Assembly: GCA_963759875.1 (NCBI GenBank)
Contig: CAVXBB010000002.1
Coordinates: forward strand, 186,001-250,000
Reading direction: 5' to 3'
Source: JAFAGX01 sp963759875
Lineage (GTDB): Bacteria; Acidobacteriota; Terriglobia; Terriglobales; Acidobacteriaceae
DNA: 64,000 nt
Under the pieces are notes generated by a model. It worked only from the letters and a program-made list of their open reading frames with translations, did no database searches and was not told the DNA's origin. Of the stretch, positions 27,633 to 36,659 are shown one piece after another. Every line of letters begins with the position of its first letter. The first letter of the stretch is position 1. The translations under genes were made by a program, and so were the position numbers.

Positions 27633-27868
27633 CCAGTAAGTAACCCAACTATTCTGCTTCGGTGCGACAACGTCACGCGCACGAAAATCCTTATTTTATG
27701 CGGTAAGCAAGCGCGAGACGCACCGCCTCCTACAATCCACCTACCCTCGTGAATAGAGAATGGCGCTGCCTTTCGACGAGAAGTGCTTTCCCACATCTTT
27801 TCTAATTACACACGCTCCCATTTGTGCATCTGAGTAGCCACCACTTCCATCGCGGACGCACAAAGCTC

Positions 27869-29470
27869 ATGTTGGATATTTCCTGTACTCTCTTCCCACG
27901 TTTGCTTCTCGTACAGCTCCTGATTATGATTGGCGTCGCGTCGGTTTCGGCGACCAACATCTGGACCTATCACAATGACAATATGAGGAGCGGACAGAAC
28001 CTAAGCGAGACCATCCTGACTCTCGGTGATGTCAAGGCATCCACGTTTGGAAAGCTTTTCACGATGCCGGTTGACGGTATAGTTGATGCCGAACCGCTGT
28101 ATTTGTCGCGAGTAAGCATCCCCGGCAAGGGAACCCATAATGTCTTATACGCAGTAACGGAACAGGACAGTGTTTATGCCTTCGATGCGGATTCCGGGAC
28201 TTTGCTGTGGAAATCCTCCACGCTGATGTCGGGCGAAGTACCTTCCGATGACCGTGGTTGCAGCCAGATCAGTCCGAATATCGGAATTACCTCCACCCCA
28301 GTTATTGATCGTAGCAGTGGCCCGCATGGCACGATCTACGTTGTGGCTATGAGCAAGAATTCTTCTTCCCAGTACTTCCAGCGTATTCACGCGCTGGACG
28401 TGACTACGGGCACGGAGGAGTTTGGCGGACCTGTAACCGTGCAGGCCAAGTATCCTGGCAGCGGCGACAACACTCAAGACGGTTATGTGATATTTGACCC
28501 AAAGCAATACGCCGAACGCCAAGCCCTGCTTTTGCTGAAGGGCGTGGTCTACACGGCATGGACCTCACATTGCGATGCCCGTCCTTACACAGGATGGGTA
28601 ATCGGATATAACGAGACGAACCTGGCGCAATCCGGTGTTTTGAATGTCACTCCGAACGGTAGTCAGGGAGCTATTTGGCAAAGCGGCGCGGGACTGGCGT
28701 CAAGCGGGGCCTATATCTTCTTTCTAGACGCCAATGGAAGCTTTGATACCACTCTGAATGGCACCAGGTTTCCAGCAAACGGCAATTACGGACAGGCCTT
28801 TATTAAGGTATCGACCACCAACAATCAACTTACTGTAGTGGATTATTTCGAGATGTACAACGGTGTTTCGGAATCAGATTCAGATAACGATCTCGGCTCT
28901 GGCGGCGCCCTCCTGCTTCCGGATATGAAGGGTGCCAGTGGGACTGTGCGTCTTCTGGCAATTGGCGCGGGCAAGGATTCAAACATCTATATCGTTGATC
29001 GCCAAAAGATGGGCAAATTCAATCCCGACAGGAACAACATTTATCAAGAAATTGATGGTGCCCTGAAGGGCGGAATGTGGGCTATGCCGGCTAGCTTCGG
29101 GGAGAGCGTTTACTTCGGCCCCACAGGAAACAATCTTCTACAATTCAATTTTTCTCAAGCCAAGCTTTCTAGCTCACCGGTTTCGAGGAGTTCGGCAACG
29201 TTTCCCTATCCCGGGAGCACTCCCAGTGTCTCTGCCAACGGTTCGACCAACGCCATCGTTTGGGCCATCGAGCACAGCGACCCAAACGACGTCCTGCACG
29301 CTTACAACGCTTCCAATCTTGCAAAGGAGCTCTACAACTCCGATCAAGCGGAGAACAGCCGCGATCAATTCGGTACGGCTAGTCATTTCGGGACGCCCAT
29401 GATCGTCAATGGCAAGGTTTACGTCGGAACAAGCTCGAACGTGACCGTTTTTGGCCTGTTGGCAAAGTAA
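27869..29470 (+). CDS. Secreted PQQ-like beta-propeller protein
   Basis: About 533 residues from ATG 27869, with signal peptide 'FPRLLLVQLLIMIGVASVSA'. An in-frame ATG at 27824 is less likely. The body has propeller blades typical of quinoprotein-dehydrogenase-like folds: 'WTYHNDNMRSGQNLSETIL', 'AVTEQDSVYAFDADSGTLLW', 'ITSTPVIDRSSG' and 'YVGTSSNVTVFGL'. Residues for real PQQ and calcium binding are not evident, so it is more likely a structural or binding propeller than an alcohol dehydrogenase. It is monocistronic as far as can be seen; 29471-29706 holds no recognisable gene. Confidence 0.8.
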   Translation: MLDISCTLFPRLLLVQLLIMIGVASVSATNIWTYHNDNMRSGQNLSETILTLGDVKASTFGKLFTMPVDGIVDAEPLYLSRVSIPGKGTHNVLYAVTEQDSVYAFDADSGTLLWKSSTLMSGEVPSDDRGCSQISPNIGITSTPVIDRSSGPHGTIYVVAMSKNSSSQYFQRIHALDVTTGTEEFGGPVTVQAKYPGSGDNTQDGYVIFDPKQYAERQALLLLKGVVYTAWTSHCDARPYTGWVIGYNETNLAQSGVLNVTPNGSQGAIWQSGAGLASSGAYIFFLDANGSFDTTLNGTRFPANGNYGQAFIKVSTTNNQLTVVDYFEMYNGVSESDSDNDLGSGGALLLPDMKGASGTVRLLAIGAGKDSNIYIVDRQKMGKFNPDRNNIYQEIDGALKGGMWAMPASFGESVYFGPTGNNLLQFNFSQAKLSSSPVSRSSATFPYPGSTPSVSANGSTNAIVWAIEHSDPNDVLHAYNASNLAKELYNSDQAENSRDQFGTASHFGTPMIVNGKVYVGTSSNVTVFGLLAK

Positions 29471-29706
29471 TGTACCTAGCCCTTCCGCTCCTATCCCGGG
29501 GCGGCCAAGAGATGGGCAAAGTGAAGCACGGCCGGACACTTCCAGACCCGGTCTGCAGATCAAATCTACCGCCCCTGCTCTCAAAACTGCCCACCCTTGA
29601 CGGGACTGACAGCAATGCAATAATTAGGTTCGGCAGAACAGCGTCCCGAATTGGAGTTGCTGCCGAGCGCGTCTGCGTCGACTTTAAGGCGCGCTGATTT
29701 TCACCT

Positions 29707-31494
29707 ATGGAATCTTCCAGCCAGAAACACGTAATTGGACAGCTTCACCGGCATCTTTTTGCGCATTACAGATTGCGGGAAAACCCTTTCGGGATGACCC
29801 CCAATGCAAAGTATCTGTACGAAAGCCGCACGCATCGGGAAGCGAAATCGTCATTGCTGATCGGGCTGGAATGCGGGGTTGGTTTCCAGGCGCTGATTGC
29901 AGCGCCAGGAATGGGGAAAACCACCATCCTGTTCGAACTTTTGCGACAGTTTGAACAGAGCGCACAAATTGCATTCCTGTTTCAGCTGCAAGGGAATAGA
30001 CGCGACTTTCTTTGTTACCTGCTGAGGGAATTGGGTTACAGGGAGGAGGTCTTAGACCTAGCAGCCGCACAGGATGCAATGAACCAGCTGCTAGTCGAAC
30101 AGTTCCGTGCTCGGCGTCCTATTATCATTGTGATCGATGAAGCGCAGAACCTCGATCCAGAAGTGATGGAGAGCATCCGTCTGCTGTCTAATTTCGAAAC
30201 CTCGCAGCAAAAATTACTGCAGATCATCTTTGCGGGACAGCCACAGCTCGCGCAGAAGCTGGGACTAGTGGAGTTGGCACAGCTGCGGCAACGTATCGCG
30301 ATTTTCACTACGCTCTCAGCATTTGACCGAGAGGATACCGAAAAGTACATTGCACATCGGCTAAAAATTGCAGGCTATGACGGGGACAAGTTGTTTACCC
30401 CTGAAGCAGTCAGCATGATCTGGAAAGAGTCGCAGGGAATTCCACGGAATATGAACATGCTGTGCTTCAATGCGCTCCTTCTGGGAGCCGCCAGCAAGAT
30501 GACGCAGATCGATGAGGCTGCAATGCAGGAAGTAGTGCGCGATCGCGATCTGGAGGTGATAACGTCGGCCGTGGCCGCAGAGCAACCTAACTCGATCGAA
30601 GGTGCCAGCAGCGCTTTTACAGCAGTAAGACAACTGCCATCGGTGAACCTATCCAATCCAAGCGAAACCAAGATCGTGGTGGACACGTTGACTCCAGTGA
30701 ACGATCAGATTTATAGCACTGATACATCGGCAAGTATCGCGCACCTATCCCCCGCGGTGCATAAGTCTAAGGCAATTTGCGTCTCAGATCACCCCTCCAG
30801 GCTCGACACGATGGTCGATGATACAAAAGTAACTCTCGATGCAATGCTGCAGAATAAGGCAGAAACAGCCCCGATGCCAACTTGTGCGGACGGATCTGGG
30901 TCCATTCTGACGCAAAACCATCAAACGCTGAGGTGTCCGTCGTGTCAGTTTCGCTACCCAAGAATCCGAGGATTCTGCCCGCAATGCGGTATGCCTGTAC
31001 CCAGTTATGAAGCTCGACATCCTCCCACCAACGACGCGGAATCAGTGCCCCGCAACATCAAAGCTATGATTGCCCTTGCTGTCGGAATCATCGTATTAGT
31101 CTACGCAACCCTTTCACTGCTGCACCACCAGGAAAAGGCTCCTCCTGTCGTCACTCCGGCCCGTGCTGCCGCAAGTCCGCCATCCATGCAGCAGTCCGTC
31201 GTGGCTCCGCGAGACGCCGCTCAACTGAGCGGTTCTGCACCCGCCAATACCAGCGGCATAGAGACTCACACCGAAACTGTCACTGAACTAAAGGCTGATC
31301 CCGCAGAATTGTGGAGAAAGGTCCGGGAAGGAAACGCGCATGCTGAAGTCGAATTGGCGAAACTATACTTAAACGGTCAAGAAGTGGCACAGAATTGTCA
31401 GCAGGCACATCTGCTTCTCGTAGCTGCTTCGAGGAAGCGCAGCGGCGCTGCTATGGGTCTTTTGTCCGGCGACTACGTTCAGCGGTGCCACTAG
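29707..31494 (+). CDS. ExeA/GspA-like AAA ATPase with zinc ribbon, TM helix and Sel1-like tail
   Basis: 595 residues. The N-terminal ATPase begins 'FGMTPNAKYLYESRTHREA' and has Walker A 'AAPGMGKTTILFELL', Walker B 'IIIVIDEAQNLDPEVMESI' and a sensor region 'IIFAGQPQLAQKLG'. This is the arrangement of GspA/ExeA ATPases linked to secretion and to EPS export loci. A ~130-residue linker leads to a zinc ribbon ('LRCPSCQFRYP' with 'GFCPQCGMPVP'), a transmembrane helix ('MIALAVGIIVLVYATLSLL') and a periplasmic tail with one Sel1-like repeat ('AEVELAKLYLNGQEVAQNC'). It may couple ATP use in the cytoplasm to an envelope partner. A similar Sel1 piece ends the regulator at 35122-36183. Confidence 0.85.
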   Translation: MESSSQKHVIGQLHRHLFAHYRLRENPFGMTPNAKYLYESRTHREAKSSLLIGLECGVGFQALIAAPGMGKTTILFELLRQFEQSAQIAFLFQLQGNRRDFLCYLLRELGYREEVLDLAAAQDAMNQLLVEQFRARRPIIIVIDEAQNLDPEVMESIRLLSNFETSQQKLLQIIFAGQPQLAQKLGLVELAQLRQRIAIFTTLSAFDREDTEKYIAHRLKIAGYDGDKLFTPEAVSMIWKESQGIPRNMNMLCFNALLLGAASKMTQIDEAAMQEVVRDRDLEVITSAVAAEQPNSIEGASSAFTAVRQLPSVNLSNPSETKIVVDTLTPVNDQIYSTDTSASIAHLSPAVHKSKAICVSDHPSRLDTMVDDTKVTLDAMLQNKAETAPMPTCADGSGSILTQNHQTLRCPSCQFRYPRIRGFCPQCGMPVPSYEARHPPTNDAESVPRNIKAMIALAVGIIVLVYATLSLLHHQEKAPPVVTPARAAASPPSMQQSVVAPRDAAQLSGSAPANTSGIETHTETVTELKADPAELWRKVREGNAHAEVELAKLYLNGQEVAQNCQQAHLLLVAASRKRSGAAMGLLSGDYVQRCH

Positions 31495-31867
31495 GAGACG
31501 GTGGTTTATCCCACTAGTGATGAAGAAGTGTACCAGACTTCGAGTTAATTTGCCCTTTCTTGATTTCATGCAGAATCAGCTCTAGAAACTTCCGGCATCC
31601 TCTTCAAAAGCCACATCAGAACTTTGCATCACTCTCGTGTGAATGTCCCTGCATTACTTGAACGTGTGCGGCGGGCAGTCGATGAACGGCTTCGGAAAAC
31701 TGGAGGTTTGCCGCTAACCGCAAGCCATGATGATGTTGGTTGTAACTACAAGCAGGGAGGTATTCGTATTCGCAGATAAAGTCTACTTTGTCCATGGACA
31801 TGATTTGTTAGTGATTAGTGATTAGCCACTCGAGCAACTCGCTTGCCAATAAACGGCATACCCGCTA
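31495..31867. other. Gene-poor spacer, no feature recognised
   Basis: 373 bases between the ATPase gene and the TPR gene. Short frames exist on both strands but none resembles a known protein or has a good ribosome-binding site. A small tandem GTGATTA repeat occurs near 31810. Confidence 0.5.
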
Positions 31868-32575
31868 ATGATCCGAACATTGTCTTCTGTAATCAGCGAA
31901 CATTGGTCACTCGAAAGCTCGCGGGCAAAGATGAATTTAGTTGTAGGGAACGGTTACTGGAACCGTCAAAAAGAAGCAACCTACTCCTCTTACTGGAGTG
32001 CGCACCGCTTCGACGAGGCCGTTGCGGCTCTTGAGAAAGCCGTTGAGTTCGATTCAGAGAGTGCTTTGGCACATGCTTTTCTTGGGTGCATCTCGATGTA
32101 CACGTCGCGATACGAGCGTGCAATCGAGGAAATGCAAGGGGGGCAGCTTTCTCACGGTGCTTCAGCAGTCGTCGCCAGCTTGGGAGAGGTATACGCCGCG
32201 GCCGGGGGACGCGACGAGGCGCAGAGGATCTTAAAGAAGGTGCACCAGCTTTCAAGACACCAGTACGTGTCGTCATACCCAGTAGCACGAACCTACATGG
32301 CTCTCGGCGAGAAAGAGGAAGCGTTTCATTGGTTGAAAAAGGCTTACGCTGAGCACTCGGCCATGATGATGCTCGTAAGAGTTGATCCTAGGTTCAGTGA
32401 ACTGCACTTCGAGCCTCGCTTTGAGGATCTTCTGCGGCGCATGAACTTTCCTGATAAGCGGGGTTTTGTTAGAACCTCTAAGGACGGCAATCTCCTCACC
32501 CTCGATTTTCCGATGTTTTCGGGAGTATGCTGTTTGCAAAGAAAAGGACAATGTTTGTCCGACAACAAACCATAA
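31868..32575 (+). CDS. TPR protein, probably the C-terminal remnant of a larger protein
   Basis: The recognisable part starts at about residue 44: 'AHRFDEAVAALEKAVEFD', 'ALAHAFLGCISMYTSRYERA', 'YMALGEKEEAFHWLKKAY' and 'LVRVDPRFSELHFEPRFEDL'. The last stretch is the standard end of long acidobacterial proteins that join a winged-helix or kinase domain to a TPR array. Nothing upstream resembles such an N-terminal domain, and the first ~40 residues and the start codon are doubtful. It may be a free TPR adaptor or a decayed fragment. Confidence 0.55.
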   Translation: MIRTLSSVISEHWSLESSRAKMNLVVGNGYWNRQKEATYSSYWSAHRFDEAVAALEKAVEFDSESALAHAFLGCISMYTSRYERAIEEMQGGQLSHGASAVVASLGEVYAAAGGRDEAQRILKKVHQLSRHQYVSSYPVARTYMALGEKEEAFHWLKKAYAEHSAMMMLVRVDPRFSELHFEPRFEDLLRRMNFPDKRGFVRTSKDGNLLTLDFPMFSGVCCLQRKGQCLSDNKP

Positions 32576-32617
32576 GATATCAGCCGTCCATGTTCCCAGA
32601 CGGCCAGGAGAAACGCG

Positions 32618-32989
32618 ATGCCTAATGCATTGGATAACTATCTAACGGCAGTGCAGAAATTTCAGGAGTGTGCCACGATGACCATGGAAAATCTCTCGAA
32701 GGCTCGAGAAGCTTACGAAGGCTCCATTGCGGCGAGTGCCGAAATCCATCAGATATTGAAATCGCAAGATGACGCATTAGGCTCTCTGATGAACAAACTG
32801 GAGGAAAGCGTGAGTTTTCACCTGGCCCGGAGAACCGATCCTAGAAAGGTCATCGAAACACCGGTTACAGAGGATTTACCTACGATGCTACACGAGCTGC
32901 AAGAATCTCAATCGAAGAAAGCCAGCGGATCCGAATCCAAGAAAAATAACGAAGAAGAGAAACCCATCAAGAAGCTGTGGCAACTTTGA
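32618..32989 (+). CDS. Small coiled-coil protein, function unknown
   Basis: 123 residues with GGAGAA eight bases before ATG 32618. The first ~75 residues are predicted helical with heptad-like spacing ('YLTAVQKFQECATMTMENL', 'SLMNKLEESVSFHL'). The tail is very charged and Lys/Ser/Glu-rich ('KASGSESKKNNEEE'). No signal peptide or membrane helix. No family recognised. It follows the TPR gene by 42 bases on the same strand. Confidence 0.6.
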   Translation: MPNALDNYLTAVQKFQECATMTMENLSKAREAYEGSIAASAEIHQILKSQDDALGSLMNKLEESVSFHLARRTDPRKVIETPVTEDLPTMLHELQESQSKKASGSESKKNNEEEKPIKKLWQL

Positions 32990-33250
32990 AGCTGTAGCTC
33001 GACAAGGCATTCAACCTCAATTCTCTGTCACAAATTCTCTGTGGTTGGCGAGAATTACGTTATCTGACGCCCACCTTCGCCCTGTTCAGACCCTCGCAAT
33101 GAGAGGGCAACACTACTGACGCCAGTCAGTTCACACCTCCAAAGCAGCGAATTCATCGGCCCTAGCCGTTCCCCTCAGCAAACCTGGGGCCTTTCCCTTC
33201 CAGAAATCTAGCTGGCAGGTCCTTTCCACACCTCTTCGTTCCCGCCAGTA

Positions 33251-33397
33251 TCACAGCCGCTTTGCCTTCCAGCCGTAGACCGTGTGCTTGGACACGCCCA
33301 CTTCGCGGGCCACATCCTCCACTGCTCGCCGCGCCTCCACCTGTTTCAAGGCGGCGATCATCTGCGCTTCCGTGTGCCTGCTCCTGACATACACCAT
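33251..33397 (-). mobile_element. IS3-family OrfA remnant
   Basis: A 48-residue frame reads 'RSRHTEAQMIAALKQVEA', 'AVEDVAREVGVSKHTVYGWK' and then stops after 'AKRL'. This is the helix-turn-helix start of IS3-group OrfA (HTH_Tnp_1). The usual leucine-zipper part ('RLKRMVADQALD' type) and OrfB are missing. Confidence 0.75.
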
Positions 33398-33710
33398 TCC
33401 CCCTTTCTTTCGCAAAAATCATACTCAGGTTTGTGCGGAAAGATGGGATCAGGTCAGGCACGCTCACATTCGCCCGACACCAGATGCTGACGAGCCGATA
33501 ATTGAGGGGTCAGCTCCCGGAGGTTTGCGGCTCCCAATCTTGCGCTCCACCAATTCGATTCGCTACTCAGCAACGTCTTCACTTCGTGGAGAATTGCGCG
33601 TTTCCTGCTCCCTCGGCATTCTGTTCGGCTATCGTCAGCTCGACACGCAACTCGTTCTCGCCTGCCTGGGAAGGCCGATTCAGCCGTTCTGCCGCCGCGA
33701 CCGGAACACG
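33398..33710. other. Spacer between IS3 remnant and PilZ gene, no feature recognised
   Basis: 313 bases with no frame that looks like a known protein on either strand. It may contain further worn insertion-sequence DNA, but I see no terminal repeats. Confidence 0.4.
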
Positions 33711-34061
33711 TCAGCCTCTGTATTCTCGAGACGCTTCGGAGAGCTCGTTTTCAATCTGTGCCATCGGCGCCTTACACTCGATAGCCACTCTAACGTCCGA
33801 ACCCGAACTCCCTTCCACTCGGACCACACTTCCCTCCCCCGCGATCTCAACCGGACGACCTTCCGAACCGTTTTGAATAGTCATCACAAATGTGACCTGG
33901 CTATGCTCGGGAATGGTGAACGGGGTATCCAATAGTAGTCCCCCCAGACTTACATTTCGGCTCATTGCTCTGATCTCGGTTGGCACTCCCCCGGACTGCA
34001 TGGTCACGCACACAGGATAGTTCCGATTGAAGCGACGGTATTTACGTTCCGCAAAGGGCAT
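33711..34061 (-). CDS. PilZ-domain protein
   Basis: About 116 residues, a single PilZ domain. 'ERKYRRFNRNYPV' carries the RxxxR switch and 'MSRNVSLGGLLLDTPF' the NxSxxG motif that bind cyclic di-GMP; 'IAGEGSVVRVE' forms a later strand. ATG 34061 gives 'MPFAERKYRRF', so the longer start at 34073 is not needed. It is probably a c-di-GMP-responsive adaptor, plausible next to an EPS operon. Another PilZ gene is at 36660 and a broken one at 14383. Confidence 0.85.
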   Translation of the reverse strand: MPFAERKYRRFNRNYPVCVTMQSGGVPTEIRAMSRNVSLGGLLLDTPFTIPEHSQVTFVMTIQNGSEGRPVEIAGEGSVVRVEGSSGSDVRVAIECKAPMAQIENELSEASREYRG

Positions 34062-34246
34062 TGTAAATCCCAACTTCTAAGATGGCCTTTCTCTGAGGCA
34101 AGTTGATTGTGAGCGGACCAAACCTGGCGCTGCTCTTGTGGAAATCGGTGGCATGAAATATGCCTCAGAGGGAAGGCGGGGATATGAGCAGTAATTTCAC
34201 GGGATAACGAAGGGGAAATCGGACGCAAGGCGAGATCGCGGACCGG

Positions 34247-34530
34247 CTATGCACAATCGAGTCGCCGCCGTACTTCGAAGAAACCCGAAGATTCTTTGGT
34301 AATTAGCAGCTTCTTGCGTTGCACGCTGGCAGCGACGTTGTGCTCCAGTTTCTTAACTTCGCCCGCATTCATCTCAGATTTCAGCTCCTGGGTTAGAGCA
34401 CGAGTGCGTTGTTTCAGCTCGTGCGAGTTTTCCTCCGCCATCCTGAGCCAGTAGTATGCTGCGCCGCCATTCTTCGCGACGCCGGAGCCTCTCAAATGTG
34501 CCAGTCCGACCAGGTATTGTGCCGCGATGA
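34247..34530 (-). pseudogene. Sel1-tail fragment duplicated from the neighbouring regulator
   Basis: Encodes 'IAAQYLVGLAHLRGSGVAKN', 'AAYYWLRMAEENSHELKQRT' and 'VKKLEHNVAASVQRKKLL'. The end of the regulator at 35122-36183 reads 'IAAQYLVGLAHLQGVGVEKN', 'AAYYWLRMVEENSRELQQRT' and 'LEALEQSITSAVQRNRFM'. There is no start codon with a ribosome-binding site, and upstream codons in this frame run into the gene at 34551. It is a diverged partial copy of the regulator's 3' end. Confidence 0.7.
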
Positions 34531-34550
34531 TTCGGAGTCGGAGCTCCGGC

Positions 34551-35060
34551 CTAGGCCGCAGGCCAGCGCTCGTAAGTTTGTTCGTAGATCTTGTGATACT
34601 TGGATAGCTCCTTAACAATCTCCTCCGCGAGGTCTGCTGACGGAAACGTTTGTCCCAGTTCGCAAACGAACCAGCCAACACTACCGTGATCGAGCAGCAC
34701 AGGCCTCAAAAACCACTCCACAAGAGCGGGGAGAGATCCATTTTCTACTCCCACGTCCCCCCGGCGTACTCGCATCCCAGCGAACTGCAGAGAGCAACTC
34801 AGGATACCGTCTCGCTCTCCCTCATCCAGGAATGTTACGCTCACATTTTTCAACCGGAGAGAATCAGATTGCGACGAAGAGGACGACCATTCAAATTTGT
34901 GACCGTCATAACTTTTGCCTTCAAGTGCGAGCCGTGAGACAAAACACTTCAGCTGGTGCCATTCAGGCTTGGCGTCTTTCACCAGCTTGCGCCGAATTTG
35001 CTCCTCAGTCGCTCGATAACAAGAATCGATCTCCTCAAAATCATGAAAGCTATCGCGCAT
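34551..35060 (-). CDS. Hypothetical protein between two Sel1-tail copies
   Basis: 169 residues, no signal peptide, no recognised family. Mixed alpha/beta with 'ATEEQIRRKLVKDAKPEWHQ' at the N-terminus, 'EGERDGILSCSLQFAGMRVR' in the middle and 'LAEEIVKELSKYHKIYEQTY' at the end. It lies 61 bases after the regulator on the same strand and may be co-transcribed with it. Its position between a full and a partial copy of the same Sel1 tail suggests it arrived or was trapped during a local duplication. Confidence 0.6.
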   Translation of the reverse strand: MRDSFHDFEEIDSCYRATEEQIRRKLVKDAKPEWHQLKCFVSRLALEGKSYDGHKFEWSSSSSQSDSLRLKNVSVTFLDEGERDGILSCSLQFAGMRVRRGDVGVENGSLPALVEWFLRPVLLDHGSVGWFVCELGQTFPSADLAEEIVKELSKYHKIYEQTYERWPAA

Positions 35061-35121
35061 CGCCTATCCGGGATTCTTCACAATTATTTGCGACCCTGAG
35101 TTTTTCATTCCAGCGGTCGAA

Positions 35122-36183
35122 TCACGCGCTCCGGCCAAAAGCAGTTGGAACGGCTCTCCCTTTCAGGAATGAGCGAGGCTGCGTATGCATGAACCGGTTT
35201 CGTTGCACGGCTGAGGTGATGCTTTGCTCTAACGCTTCCAGTTCTTCCCTCTTCATTCGGGATCTCAGCTCCTCCGTAAAATCGCTCGTGCGCTGCTGAA
35301 GCTCGCGCGAGTTCTCCTCCACCATCCTGAGCCAATAATAAGCAGCATTACCATTCTTTTCGACACCTACGCCTTGCAAATGCGCCAATCCGACCAGATA
35401 TTGTGCAGCAATGAAACCGTCTTCTGCAGCTTTCAGATATGTTTCTATCGGATGATCGAGTCCAGCCACATCAAATTCGGCGGCTTGGCCGATCGTTGCT
35501 TTGCTGCGCTCATTGAACAAAAGGAAGAGCAACTCGAACCGGCTCGAAATGTGCAGCTTCTCAAAAACACGGTAAAGGTAATTCTTTATCGTGTACTCAC
35601 TCAGCTTGAGTTTGTCGGCAATTTCCTTGTTGCTGTGGCCTTGGGCTGCCTGCTCTGCCACTTGGCGTTCTCGTTTCGATAGCAAATTGAGCTTGCCTGC
35701 TTCGATCCCATCACAAGATGGCGTACTCCCGATGGCTTCGAGGAGGTATTGGACTTCCTCACCGCGGGCCCAAACTTCTCCTCGGCTCACGCGGTCGACG
35801 CAGCTTCGCAATTCAGAGGGGTGGCGGTCGCGGCAGAAAATTCCGGTGGCCCCACAGCGAAACGAAGCGATCACCGATTCCCGCGTGCTCACGTCAAGAA
35901 GAATCACGATTTGGACTTGAGGCTGGCTGCGACGGACGGTTCGGGCCACTTCCAGACCCTTTTTGTCACCAGAGCCAAATTCCATGCTGATTAGTGCGAC
36001 ATCCGGCTTTTGAGCGCCGAAACGCAAGATCTCCGGTGGTGAGGCCAGAGCAGTGACATCCAGAATTGAATTATGGCTGAGTGATTCCGCCAGCAGGTGG
36101 CTGCACATGAAGTTGCGGTCCGCCACCAGAACTCGAATACGTTTGGCGGGGTTTGCACCCGAGAGAGAGTGTGATGGTGCCAT
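35122..36183 (-). CDS. LuxR-type response regulator with atypical receiver and Sel1-like C-terminal domain
   Basis: 353 residues. A receiver-like domain (about 15-135) starts 'RIRVLVADRNFMCSHLLAES'. At the phosphoacceptor position it has 'DVALISMEFGSGDKKGLEVA', with Ser where the Asp should be. A GerE-type helix-turn-helix follows ('LSKRERQVAEQAAQGHSNKE', 'LKLSEYTIKNYLYRVFEKL'). Residues from about 255 form one Sel1-like repeat plus a helix, not normal for this family. It is likely a DNA-binding regulator that does not respond to phosphorylation and may use the Sel1 part for protein contact. Divergent from the PilZ gene at 36660. Confidence 0.85.
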   Translation of the reverse strand: MAPSHSLSGANPAKRIRVLVADRNFMCSHLLAESLSHNSILDVTALASPPEILRFGAQKPDVALISMEFGSGDKKGLEVARTVRRSQPQVQIVILLDVSTRESVIASFRCGATGIFCRDRHPSELRSCVDRVSRGEVWARGEEVQYLLEAIGSTPSCDGIEAGKLNLLSKRERQVAEQAAQGHSNKEIADKLKLSEYTIKNYLYRVFEKLHISSRFELLFLLFNERSKATIGQAAEFDVAGLDHPIETYLKAAEDGFIAAQYLVGLAHLQGVGVEKNGNAAYYWLRMVEENSRELQQRTSDFTEELRSRMKREELEALEQSITSAVQRNRFMHTQPRSFLKGRAVPTAFGRSA

Positions 36184-36659
36184 TGGCGACCTCGTGTGAA
36201 GGCGAAAACCAGGACCCGAAACAAAATTAGAGAAGTAGCGTTAAGCCCAGATTCATACCCCGCGTCACTTGCTGCAATGACATTGCACGTTCTTGCATAC
36301 GCGATCGATCGGGCTGCATTGAGTTCGCAGATTGTTGCATAGGGAAAAGCATCAAGCAAGCGCAGAATCAAGACTTTTCGGGAATATTAAGTGCACTTTA
36401 AAGTAATGCACGAGGTTCGCCGACATAACCAGCTGTCATGCAGTAGGTTCGTAGCTCCAGCAGATCCAGGTCTCGGATGTAGTCCGGTCTTCCCTATTGT
36501 GCCGTGCGCACGGCTTACAACTCGCATGAGCCGGTCACCTTCTGTGCCACAGCTGAGCTTCCCGTAATCGAGTGAAGTCATTCGCACCGGTGAAGTGTAG
36601 GACATCGTTGTGGCCAACCAGTACGGTTGCCCACTTGTTGTTCACATCAGCGAATCGCT
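36184..36659. other. Divergent intergenic region between regulator and PilZ genes
   Basis: 476 bases that must hold both promoters. A 10-bp palindrome ACTTTAAAGT lies at 36395-36404 inside GTGCA...TGCAC flanks (36391-36411), a possible operator. I see no convincing gene. Confidence 0.35.

Noticed and set aside
33282..33935. 217-codon plus-strand frame across the IS3 remnant and PilZ gene
   Set aside because: It runs opposite two recognisable coding stretches and its composition is Arg/Ser/Thr-rich as in a shadow frame.
36387..36617. 76-codon minus-strand frame in the regulator-PilZ gap
   Set aside because: No ribosome-binding site, no recognisable domain, and it lies in a region expected to hold promoters.
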